DNA of 64,000 nt. It comes from AC-32 sp963736055. GTDB lineage: Bacteria > Actinomycetota > Thermoleophilia > Gaiellales > Gaiellaceae. The notes under the pieces were generated by a model, which was not told the DNA's origin, searched no databases, and saw only the letters and a program-made list of their open reading frames with translations. Location of the stretch: positions 992,001 through 1,056,000 of the forward strand of contig CAVTNM010000008.1 of the NCBI GenBank assembly GCA_963736055.1. The letters run 5' to 3'. Below are positions 36,380 through 43,625 of the stretch, piece by piece. The stretch's first letter is position 1. Each line of letters begins with the position of its first letter. A program made the position numbers and the translations under genes.

Positions 36380-37258
36380 TCATTGCTGCCTCGGATACGC
36401 GAGCGGCGCCGGCGGAGCGCTATGGCTGCTCGGTGCGGGAAGCGGCGCCGGGCCGCCCCCGCTGGGTGACGGAGTGCTCGGACGCTGGGTCGCGGTCGAT
36501 GTCGCGGGCGCGGTGGTGGTGCGAACGACCTGAACCGCCAGGTCGCGGCCGGACTGGGACGTGTTCGGGCGGACGGGCGGCGAGACGCGGCGAACCCTCC
36601 GCCGGATCGGCCGCGCAGGCTTCGTTTTCGCACGGGTGACGCTGGGCCTGGGCGTGCTGACCGCGTCGCGGGCGGCCGTTCGGTTGTCCGGAGCCGCGAC
36701 GGCGCGTCCGGCCGGTGTGTGCCGGTTGTGCTGGAAGACGGCACCGGCGACTCCGAGGAGCACTGCCGCGGAGACGGTCGCGACAGCTGCCCAGCGCAAG
36801 AGCGGCCGGAAGGAGGGTGTTGGCCGACGGCGCGGCGCCGCTCGGGCGGGCCGGGAGAACCCGAGGTCCGCAGCCCAGAAGCCGATTCCGCCGTAGCGGC
36901 TGGCTGCCACGTAGAGGTCGGTATGGCCGGCCGCCTTGAAGTCGCCGGCCGAAGGCCACGTCGTCCGGCTGCCGCAGAACTCGACGAGAGCCGCACGAAT
37001 GCGCTTGTTCGTCCAGTGGCGCTGGGAGGGCTGCGACCGGCGCGGCAGGCGGTAACGGGTCGAACGTCCGCCGCCGAGCCGCTCGACCAGGCCGGCCTGG
37101 ACGAGCTCCGCGAGATCGTAGGCAGCCTGCGAGCGGCTCACCCCGGTGAGCTGCTGGTACTCCCCGCGCGTGAGCTCTTCGGCCGTTCCCTCGTTCAGGG
37201 CGGCCAACGCGTCCCGCTGTGCGGGCTTCAACTCGTTTCGACCGGCCCTGTGCGGCAT
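36380..37258 (-). CDS. Membrane-tethered winged-helix regulator with HEAR-like domain
   Basis: 292 residues from ATG at 37258 with GGGGAGGG upstream. Residues about 10-75 form a winged helix (LTGVSRSQAAYDLAELVQAG, VERLGGGRSTRYRLP). Residues about 80-135 (HWTNKRIRAALVEFC, WPSAGDFKAAGHTDLY, YGGIGFWAADLGF) resemble a homing-endonuclease-associated repeat, a small DNA-binding unit. A membrane helix follows at about 150-172 (WAAVATVSAAVLLGVAGAVF), then an extracellular Pro/Ser/Thr/Arg-rich tail. It looks like a one-component membrane transcription factor. It is divergent from the surface-protein operon at 37587, its likely target. The function is inferred. Confidence 0.7.
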   Translation of the reverse strand: MPHRAGRNELKPAQRDALAALNEGTAEELTRGEYQQLTGVSRSQAAYDLAELVQAGLVERLGGGRSTRYRLPRRSQPSQRHWTNKRIRAALVEFCGSRTTWPSAGDFKAAGHTDLYVAASRYGGIGFWAADLGFSRPARAAPRRRPTPSFRPLLRWAAVATVSAAVLLGVAGAVFQHNRHTPAGRAVAAPDNRTAARDAVSTPRPSVTRAKTKPARPIRRRVRRVSPPVRPNTSQSGRDLAVQVVRTTTAPATSTATQRPSTPSPSGGGPAPLPAPSSHSAPPAPLAYPRQQ

Positions 37259-37586
37259 CGTGCCCTCCCCAGGTCACGCAGAAGCCGTGCAGGTCCAACT
37301 GTAGCGCAGTTTCGGCGAAACGATAGATCCGAGCCATCGCCGGCCGGTTGAAATCGCGATTTTCACCGCTCCAGGCCGCGAAACGTCGCATTCTCAGGGC
37401 TCTGGAGGCTTTCGTCCAACCGCCTGAGCTATTCGTCCAATGAAATGTTGTTAGAAATGTTTTACGCCTCTGGATTTGATTGTAAACGTAAGCGCTAGAG
37501 TCGTGAATTCGCAAAAGATTAGTGGAAATCACGGAGTCACTCTGGTAGCCTCAATTACGGCAGTCGAGTTTCTTACGCGCGTGAAA
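37259..37586. promoter_or_regulatory. AT-richer divergent control region of the surface-protein operon
   Basis: This 328-base gap has no gene and is visibly poorer in GC than its surroundings. It holds a 12-base palindrome AAATCGCGATTT (37351-37362), a direct repeat TTCGTCCAA at 37411-37419 and 37432-37440 (21 bases apart, two helical turns), and a direct repeat GAAATGTT at 37442-37449 and 37454-37461. These are candidate binding sites for the adjacent membrane-tethered regulator and for RNA polymerase. Confidence 0.6.
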
Positions 37587-38612
37587 ATGGAGACCGTGAC
37601 CTCTTCGCCCCGCCCGCGCCTCCTCGGATGGCGAGCTCGCCTGTGCCTCGCGGCCGCGCTGTGTGCGCTGTATCCGCTGGCGGCGGCAGGCACTGCGATG
37701 GCGGACGATGTGGTGCCGACGCTCCCGCCGCTCACGCAGAGCGCCACGACGGATCAGGGATCGGCCGCAAACGGCGTGGTTACGCAGTCTGGAGCCGACA
37801 ACCTGGTGATCTCGATCCGCATCGACAGCCCGGGCAACGACGGCCCGATCTCCCAGTCGAATCTCGCGACGGGCGCGGTCGGAGCCGGAAACGGCAGCGG
37901 CACGTCGCAGGCCGGCGGAGCCCAGCCGGGCGGCAGCCAGCAGGCCGCGACCGGGCAAGAAGCAGGTGCAACGGGCGAGGTTTCGCAGTCCCAACCGAAA
38001 AATGTCGTCATTTCCGTTCGAGTCAACAGCCCGGGCAACAACGGACCGATCGCGCAGACGAACATCGCGGGCGTGGGCGTTGATGCGATCAACGGAAGTG
38101 CCACCGATCAAGCGGGCGGAAAGCCCGCCGGGGAGACGCCCAGGACAGCAGTGCCTCGAGCGCACCCCTTGCGGCACGGAGCAGCGCCCGCCGAGGCAGC
38201 TCGCGGCACGAAGACCGCTGCAGAGGCACGCAGCAGTCAGCCGGCGCCTCGGCGGAGCGCTCCCGCACCCCATCCCGCCGTAAGCCAGGCGGAAAAGTCG
38301 CTCGGGCGGCCGGTCAGCGGAGCCGCAGCCGCTCAAACCGCCGGTTTTCCGGCGGCGGCCGCCCGGGCGTCCGGTAACGAACAAGCGCCACGGCACGCTG
38401 CACAGGCCGGCGCGCTTCGGCGCGCGGCGGCGACCGTTCTCGGGCCGGTCGAGCGCGTGCGGCTCCCGGCGGTGACCCCGCCGGCCGGTCAGCGGGCCGA
38501 GGGGGCCGGCCTGCTGACCCTCAGTGCCGTCGCGTTGCTCGGAGCACTGCTCGTGTGGCTCGTTTCGTCGCGGGTGGGACCGCTTCGCACCGCCCGGGGA
38601 CGGCGGGCATGA
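37587..38612 (+). CDS. Secreted membrane-anchored protein with two NVVISVRVNSPGN-type repeats
   Basis: 341 residues from ATG at 37587 (GTG 37581 and 37596 are alternatives). Signal peptide LCLAAALCALYPLAAAGTAMA. Two 26-residue repeats, NLVISIRIDSPGNDGPISQS and NVVISVRVNSPGNNGPIAQT, are separated by a Gly/Gln-rich spacer. A long Ala/Pro/Arg-rich region follows, then a C-terminal helix (LLTLSAVALLGALLVWLVSS) with a basic tail, giving an N-outside anchor. First gene of the surface operon; its stop overlaps the next start (ATGA). Not a family I can name. Confidence 0.75.
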   Translation: METVTSSPRPRLLGWRARLCLAAALCALYPLAAAGTAMADDVVPTLPPLTQSATTDQGSAANGVVTQSGADNLVISIRIDSPGNDGPISQSNLATGAVGAGNGSGTSQAGGAQPGGSQQAATGQEAGATGEVSQSQPKNVVISVRVNSPGNNGPIAQTNIAGVGVDAINGSATDQAGGKPAGETPRTAVPRAHPLRHGAAPAEAARGTKTAAEARSSQPAPRRSAPAPHPAVSQAEKSLGRPVSGAAAAQTAGFPAAAARASGNEQAPRHAAQAGALRRAAATVLGPVERVRLPAVTPPAGQRAEGAGLLTLSAVALLGALLVWLVSSRVGPLRTARGRRA

Positions 38613-39445
38613 GGAACCGGACGAATAGCGGCGGTCGATTGGACGATTACGGACGAAACCGCAGCACCCAAGCCGATCTCGGCCCCCGTTGCAACACGCT
38701 TCTGAAGGGCTGCGCGGTAGCCGTCGCAGTCCTGGCCGCGGCCAGCCTGCATGTCGGCTCCGCGCGGGCGGCCGGCGAGGCGGTCCCGACCGACCTTTCC
38801 GCACAGGTCGACGAAATCGTCTCGTCGGCGCTCGCCACGGCGCAGGCACCCTCGAGCGAGGCGCCGGCCAGGGCGACGAATCTCGTCAACCAGGCCATGG
38901 CGCTCGCCAACAACGCCGCTGCGGAGGCGACAGCGAGGGCAGCGCCGCTGGTGCCCCAGAGCGCCGGCGCGGAGGTGCCGGTCTCGACCGCGGCCTCGAA
39001 CGAGCTCGGCACGCCTGCGCGCACGCCGCCTGCGCGGTCGCGTCACGCGCGCGCGAGGAAACACGCCCATGCGCCGGCGCCTCGCCCAAAGACCCAGGCT
39101 CGGACGATTCCGGGCTTCGCCCCCTCTCACGGCTCCGCGCTCTCAACCTCTCCCCCCACGGCGAGGTCTTTGTCGTTCTCGCCGAAGCGAGCGGCGAAGA
39201 CCTCGCCGCGCCCGGAGCGCTCGGCGCCGCCCGAGCATCCGCGGCCGCCGGGGCCGATGCCTCCGAGACCGGATGCCTCGTCGGCCGGCCAGAGCGGGGG
39301 CCAGAACGCGCCGGTGCCGCTGTTACTTGCGGTGGTGCTTGGTGTGTTGCTCGTCTTTGGATTCCAATTTCTGCCTCGCCTGCTTCCGTTATTGGCCTTC
39401 CGGAAGCCGAGGCGCATCGTTCTCCCCTCCTGGCACCCGGGCTGA
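38609..39445 (+). CDS. Secreted membrane-anchored Ala/Pro-rich protein
   Basis: 278 residues from ATG at 38609. A signal-like helix (GCAVAVAVLAAASLHVGSARA) is followed by a helical Ala-rich segment (VDEIVSSALATAQAPSSEAP, LVNQAMALANNAAAEATARA). A basic Pro-rich stalk comes next, then a C-terminal membrane helix (VPLLLAVVLGVLLVFGFQFL) with a short basic end. Same anchoring plan as the preceding gene, to which it is translationally coupled. Possibly the cell-side partner of the repeat protein encoded next; role unknown. Confidence 0.7.
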   Translation: MRNRTNSGGRLDDYGRNRSTQADLGPRCNTLLKGCAVAVAVLAAASLHVGSARAAGEAVPTDLSAQVDEIVSSALATAQAPSSEAPARATNLVNQAMALANNAAAEATARAAPLVPQSAGAEVPVSTAASNELGTPARTPPARSRHARARKHAHAPAPRPKTQARTIPGFAPSHGSALSTSPPTARSLSFSPKRAAKTSPRPERSAPPEHPRPPGPMPPRPDASSAGQSGGQNAPVPLLLAVVLGVLLVFGFQFLPRLLPLLAFRKPRRIVLPSWHPG

Positions 39446-39474
39446 CGCCCTTCTCCGGCCATACGGAGCGTGCC

Positions 39475-39522
39475 GTTCTGCGACGGCGCGCCGACGTACG
39501 CGCGCTGTTCTGCGACAGCGCG
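39475..39522 (+). repeat. 16-base direct repeat upstream of the repeat-protein gene
   Basis: GTTCTGCGACGGCGCG (39475-39490) and GTTCTGCGACAGCGCG (39507-39522) differ at one base and are 32 bases apart, about three helical turns. They end 25 bases before the ATG at 39548, so they may be operator or leader elements. Confidence 0.5.
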
Positions 39523-39547
39523 TAGCCCCTACGACCAAGGAGAAGGG

Positions 39548-41581
39548 ATGAAAGCCATAGTGATGAGCGTGGCCGTGGTGCTTGCCGCACTCGCCATTGC
39601 TCCCGCGGCGTTCGCCGACGGCTCCGGTGGTCCCGGTGGTGCGCAAGCCGGGATCCAGGCCGCGTCGACCGTCCAGGGAGCCTTAGGCGTGGCGCTGAGC
39701 CACCAGAACGCGGTCAACGCCAACGTGCCCGTGAACATCGCCGGCGGCAACATCACCGCCGCCGGTCCGAGCACGGCCACCCAGATGGCCACTTCGAGCG
39801 CCAACGCGGACGTCTCGAACAAGGCCAAGACCGATCAGGACCAACACCTCACTCAGAACATCGGCGGCTCCGGCTGTGTGGCCGGATGCGGCGGTGCGGG
39901 AGGATTCCAGGCCGGGGTCCAAGCAGCCGACACCAAGCAGATTGCCGTCGGGGCCGCCAAGAGCGACCAGAACGCAGTGAACGCGAACGTGCCCGTGAAC
40001 ATCGCGGGCGGAAACGTCAACTCCGGCCCGAGCTCGGCGACGCAGACGGCGAACTCGACGGCCAACACGAACGTCAAGAACAAGTCCAAGACCGACCAGC
40101 ATCAGACGCAGGATCAGAACATCGGTGGTAGCGGCTCCTGCAAGCTCGGTTGCGGCGGTGCCGGCGGCTTCCAGGCCGGCGTCCAGGCAGCCGACACGAA
40201 GCAGGCCGCGCTGGGGATCTCCGACAGCCACCAGAACGCAGTGAATGCCAACGTGCCCGTGAACATCGCGGGCGGCGACATCAACTCCGGCCCGAGCTCG
40301 GCGACGCAGACGGCGAACTCGACGGCCACCACGAACGTGAAGAACAAGTCGAAGACCGACCAGGACCAGCACCTCACCCAGAACATCGGCGGCTCAGGCT
40401 GCTACGCGGGTTGCGGTGGTCCAGGCGGCTTCCAGCTCGGTGTCCAGAAGGCCGACACCCAGCAGCTGGCGCTCGGATTCTCAAAGAGCGACCAGAACGC
40501 GGTCAACGGCAACTCGCCGGTCAACATCGCCGGAGGTGACATCAACTCCGGGCCGAGCTCGGCGACGCAGACGGCGACGTCCACCGCGGACACCGACGTC
40601 GAGAACAACGCCAAGACCGACCAGGATCAGGGGCTGAACCAGAACATCGGCAACAGCGACATGAAGGCCCCGGTCCTGTGCTCCTGCGAGGGGAGAAACA
40701 AGGACAAGGTCGGCCGTCAGGATCATCGGAAGAACGGCAAGTACGGCAAGAAGGGCCGCAAGAACGGCTCGCCCAGCCGCACTGCCAGCCCGATCGGCAA
40801 CAACAGCTCGGTCAGCCCGATCGGCAACAACAGCTCGGTCAGCCCGACCGGCAACAACAGCTCGGTCAGCCCGACCGGCAGCAACAACTCGGTCAGCCCG
40901 ACCGGCAACAGCCGCACCGCCTACCCGCTCGGCAACAACGCGCGCCGGAGCGGGACGCTCGGCAACGAGGCCAGCAAGGGCAGCCCGAACGACAAGGGCA
41001 GCGGCAACAACAGCGGGTCCGGCGGCATCCCGGACGCCCAGAGGGCTAGCCGCAAGGGCGGCTGCGTCGTCGGTTGCGGCGGCGCGGGTGGGTTCCAGCT
41101 CGGGATCCAGGGCGCCGAGACCAAGCAGGGTGCGCTCGGCATCGCGAAGAGCCACCAGAACGCCGTCAACTCGAACGCACCCAGCTCGGTAGCCGGGAAG
41201 GACATCGACTCCGGCCGCGCCCCGAGCAGTGCGACGCAGACGGCGACGTCGTCCGCGAACGCGGACGTCAAGAACAAGGCGAAGACGGACCAGGACCAGG
41301 ACCTCCACCAGAACATCGGCGACTCCGGCTGCGTGGCCGGCTGCGGCGGTGCGGGTGGGTTCCAGGCCGGGGTCCAGCTGTCCAAGACGGAACAGCTCGC
41401 GCTCGGGTTCGGCATCAGCGACCAGAACGCGGTCAACGGCAACGCGCCGCACTCCGTAGCCGGAGGGAACATCTACGACGGCGGGAGCAACGCGACGCAG
41501 ACAGCGACGTCGACTGGTAAGACTGACGTCAAGAACAAGGGCAAGACCGACCAGAACCAGTGGGAGGACCAGCTGCTCTGA
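39548..41581 (+). CDS. Secreted chaplin-like repeat protein, six ~88-residue repeats
   Basis: 677 residues from ATG at 39548 with AAGGAGAAGGG upstream. Signal peptide VVLAALAIAPAAFADG. Six repeats at about 27-114, 115-202, 203-289, 290-380, 511-599 and 600-677. Each starts GGAGGFQAGVQ, continues with SDQNAVNANVPVNIAGG and SSATQTANSTAN, and ends KTDQDQ..QNIGGSGC.xGC. The VPVNIAGGN core recalls the VPVNVCGN core of Streptomyces chaplins, which form surface amyloid. Most repeat borders carry a Cys pair (CVAGC type). Between repeats 4 and 5 lies a basic linker with five SPTGNNSSV nonapeptides. There is no anchor, so secreted or held by the two anchored neighbours. The amyloid role is inferred. 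Confidence 0.8.
   Translation: MKAIVMSVAVVLAALAIAPAAFADGSGGPGGAQAGIQAASTVQGALGVALSHQNAVNANVPVNIAGGNITAAGPSTATQMATSSANADVSNKAKTDQDQHLTQNIGGSGCVAGCGGAGGFQAGVQAADTKQIAVGAAKSDQNAVNANVPVNIAGGNVNSGPSSATQTANSTANTNVKNKSKTDQHQTQDQNIGGSGSCKLGCGGAGGFQAGVQAADTKQAALGISDSHQNAVNANVPVNIAGGDINSGPSSATQTANSTATTNVKNKSKTDQDQHLTQNIGGSGCYAGCGGPGGFQLGVQKADTQQLALGFSKSDQNAVNGNSPVNIAGGDINSGPSSATQTATSTADTDVENNAKTDQDQGLNQNIGNSDMKAPVLCSCEGRNKDKVGRQDHRKNGKYGKKGRKNGSPSRTASPIGNNSSVSPIGNNSSVSPTGNNSSVSPTGSNNSVSPTGNSRTAYPLGNNARRSGTLGNEASKGSPNDKGSGNNSGSGGIPDAQRASRKGGCVVGCGGAGGFQLGIQGAETKQGALGIAKSHQNAVNSNAPSSVAGKDIDSGRAPSSATQTATSSANADVKNKAKTDQDQDLHQNIGDSGCVAGCGGAGGFQAGVQLSKTEQLALGFGISDQNAVNGNAPHSVAGGNIYDGGSNATQTATSTGKTDVKNKGKTDQNQWEDQLL
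39626..40687 (+). repeat. Four tandem ~264-base coding repeats (units 1-4)
   Basis: In-frame repeat units at about 39626-39889, 39890-40153, 40154-40414 and 40415-40687. DNA identity is high in the AACGTGCCCGTGAACATCGC and TCGGCGACGCAGACGGCGA parts, implying recent duplication or gene conversion. Confidence 0.85.
40787..40921 (+). repeat. Five tandem 27-base coding repeats (SPTGNNSSV)
   Basis: Perfectly in-frame 27-base units starting AGCCCGACCGGCAACAACAG, at 40787, 40814, 40841, 40868 and 40895. The last is degenerate (SPTGNSRTA). They encode a flexible Ser/Asn/Gly linker, and copy number may vary by slippage. Confidence 0.9.
41078..41581 (+). repeat. Coding repeat units 5 and 6
   Basis: Units at about 41078-41344 and 41345-41581, more diverged than units 1-4: the VPVNIAGG core becomes APSSVAGK and APHSVAGG. 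The last unit lacks the terminal Cys pair and ends in DQNQWEDQLL. Confidence 0.8.
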
Positions 41582-41597
41582 TCGGGTAGGTCAAGCG

Positions 41598-41627
41598 TGG
41601 AGGGCCGCACGCCGCAGCGGCCCTCCA
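41598..41627. terminator. Bidirectional terminator between convergent genes
   Basis: A perfect 11-bp stem (TGGAGGGCCGC / GCGGCCCTCCA, eight-base loop) lies between the stop of the repeat-protein gene (41581) and that of the convergent CcdA-like gene (41632). A T-rich TCTCTTATCT follows on the plus strand. Confidence 0.85.
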
Positions 41628-41631
41628 TCTC

Positions 41632-43062
41632 TTATCTCCGGGCGACGGCGATCAGCGTCGGCGTCGTCCTGCCGCCGCTGCGGGGTCGCAGGATCGTCAC
41701 GTAGGCGGTCGTGTCCGAGAGCGCGGTCGTCCAGAGGATCCGCGCCGTCGGCCTCGGCCGGTGCGGGCACGGGACGCGCTCGCCCTGGCTCGTGTGGCCT
41801 TCCTCGTGGCCCCGGTCCTGGCCGGCCAGGGGTGGCAGCTCGTAGAGGACGCGATCCTTTCCGCCGCGCAGCGGGCCGAGCCGCAGCTCCTGGGCGCAGC
41901 GGGAGACGCGGACGTAGAGGAGGCTCGACCCGAGCAGGGACGGGTTGAGGAGCTGGGCGTCGCGTGAGAACCGCACACGCCGTCTCGTTCCGTCGGCGAC
42001 GTTCACCGCCGTCAGCCAGCTGCCGCCCGCCGTGGAGTAGTGGTAGACGACGAGGTCGCCGTCGAGGGCCGGCCTGCCGAGCTCCGCGACCCGCTTCGCC
42101 TCGACCACGAGCGCGCTCCGGCTCGTGTCGCTCAGCGCCTGCACGCGGATCTGGCGGCCGCTGCGCCAGACGAGCCAGCGGTCGGAGACCGCCAGCTTCT
42201 GCGCTCCGGGGATCGACTCCTGGACGACCGGGGCGAGGGTGTCCCGCGAGGCCACCGTGACGGTCGGGCCGGAGCGCCAGGCGACGAGAGCCCCGCCGAT
42301 CGCCGGGTCGTTCCCGGGGAGCTGCGCTCGAAGGCCGCTGCGCGAGAGGAAGCCCCCGACACCCGGCTGCTGCCAGGCGAGATCGGCGCCCGCTGCGCTC
42401 GGGTCGCCCCCGTGCGCCGCGACGGTTCCGGCGGCCTTGACCTCGCCTGCGGCGAGCGCCAGCAGGAGCGAGGCCGCGATCAACGCACGTAGTGCCCGCA
42501 GCCCCATGGGCCGCTCGGCGAGGACGGTCTCTTCGCCCCGCGCGGCGAGCACGAGCACCGGCACCGCGCGGCCGAGCGCGAACCCGAGCCCGATCGCGAG
42601 CGAGCCGGTCACGCTGCCGAGCGCCAGCCCGAGTGCCGGGAGCGCCCAGGCGGCGGTCGCGGGCACGTAGGTGGAGAGACCGGTCCCGAGCAGCAGCCCG
42701 TAGAGAAGGAGCGCGAGCGGGAGCGGCATCGTCCGCCGCCAGGGCTCCGGCACCTGGAAGTGGATCTGCGGGCGCACGCGTAGCCCGGCCGCGTCGCTCA
42801 GGATCGCCGCCGCCGCGACCGCCAAGGCCACGACGACGATGGCACGTGACTGCACCGCCTCGCCGAGCAGGCCGAGCACGCCGAAGACCAGCGCCGCGCC
42901 GAGCGCAAGGCCGACGGCGAAGGCGGCCGCGGTCAGCGCAAAGGCTCGTCGTCCGTCCTGGCGTGCGGCACTCACGGTGCCGACCATCGAGAGGCTTCAG
43001 GGCGACCAGGCGCCCGCCAGCCCGACGAGCAGCCCGGTCAGCGAGAGCGCCGCGGTCAGCAC
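41632..43062 (-). CDS. CcdA-like membrane domain fused to beta-propeller, with in-frame TGA
   Basis: From GTG at 43062, 21 codons (LTAALSLTGLLVGLAGAWSP) lead to TGA at 42997-42999. The same frame continues SLSMVGTVSAARQDG without interruption to 41632, 477 codons in all. From memory, CcdA/DsbD-like proteins of actinobacteria have a WSPCG-type motif here, so TGA stands at the Cys. About six helices follow, then from about residue 215 a blade-type beta domain (AIGGALVAWRSGPTVTVASR, VSDRWLVWRSGRQIRVQAL, ALDGDLVVYHYSTAGGSWLT). If TGA stops translation, the ATG at 42987 gives a 451-residue protein lacking helix 1. It follows the light-chain-like and MauE-like genes. Confidence 0.75.
42966..42999 (-). 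promoter_or_regulatory. In-frame TGA with downstream SECIS-like hairpin
   Basis: Reading on the minus strand, TGA (42999-42997) is followed after 14 bases by CGGCAC-CGTGA-GTGCCG (42982-42966): a 6-bp stem with a five-base loop starting 20 bases past the TGA and having G in its second position. As I recall, these fit the loose bacterial SECIS consensus (loop 16-37 bases from UGA, short upper stem, G among the first two loop bases). In GC-rich DNA such a hairpin can arise by chance. Confidence 0.35.
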
Positions 43063-43625
43063 TTGATCTTCGTGTCGTAGTACATGACGCAGAAGACCCT
43101 GCGGCCGCTGTAGCAGTAGCCCGTGAGCGCGGCGTCGCCGTTGATCCGGTGGCGGACCGCGCCACAGCAGTCGACGAGCTTGCGTACGTGGCCGCCGCAG
43201 CAGCGGTACCACGCTCCGTCGATCTGCGGGCGGAAGCCGAACTCCCGTCCGGCGGCCGTGCAGACGCGTGTCCGCGCCGCCGGTGGGAGCGGATTGCCGT
43301 CGGGATCGCGCAGGAGGCCGCCGCCGGGCGCGACGGGCCGGCCGCGAGCGTCGATCGGGCGACCGAGGTCGTCGACCGGCTTCCCGTCGGCGGCGCGCAG
43401 CGGGAAGCCGTTGCGGTCGATCCGGGGCAGGCCGACCGGGTGCGGGCAGGAGCCGGTCGTGTAGATGTGGCCGCAGAAGTGGTAGGCCTCGGCCTTCTGG
43501 GCGCGCAGGGCCGCTGCGAGGAAGCCTCCGCCGGTCACGCCGAGGAGCAGTCGCCCCGCCCGGGCGATGAACCCTCGCCGCGAGGTCGAGCCGGCGACGG
43601 CCTCGCTGAGCCTGAGGTCAGGCAC
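43056..43625 (-). CDS. TAT-exported Cys-rich protein, methylamine dehydrogenase light-chain-like
   Basis: 189 residues from GTG at 43625, overlapping the upstream stop by 8 bases. A twin-arginine signal (TSRRGFIARAGRLLLGVTGG) precedes a mature part with many Cys (FCGHIYTTGSC, WYRCCGGHVRKLVDCCG, GYCYSGRRVFCVMYYDTKIK, then C). The C-terminal spacing resembles methylamine dehydrogenase light chain (SWVASC, DCCG, WCFG). By eye Trp57 of the TTQ cofactor matches the W of AWYRCC, while the position of Trp108 is Tyr (GYCYSG). The middle has repeats of GxPxxxxGxP type. TAT export implies folding with a cofactor or disulfides first. Confidence 0.72.
   Translation of the reverse strand: MPDLRLSEAVAGSTSRRGFIARAGRLLLGVTGGGFLAAALRAQKAEAYHFCGHIYTTGSCPHPVGLPRIDRNGFPLRAADGKPVDDLGRPIDARGRPVAPGGGLLRDPDGNPLPPAARTRVCTAAGREFGFRPQIDGAWYRCCGGHVRKLVDCCGAVRHRINGDAALTGYCYSGRRVFCVMYYDTKIKC

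Noticed and set aside
40787..40921. Short tandem repeats considered as a CRISPR array
   Set aside because: Units are 27 bases, contiguous without spacers, and in frame inside a repeat protein.
42966..42982. Hairpin after the TGA as a transcription terminator
   Set aside because: It lies inside a long coding frame, has only six base pairs, and coding sequence of the same domain continues beyond it.
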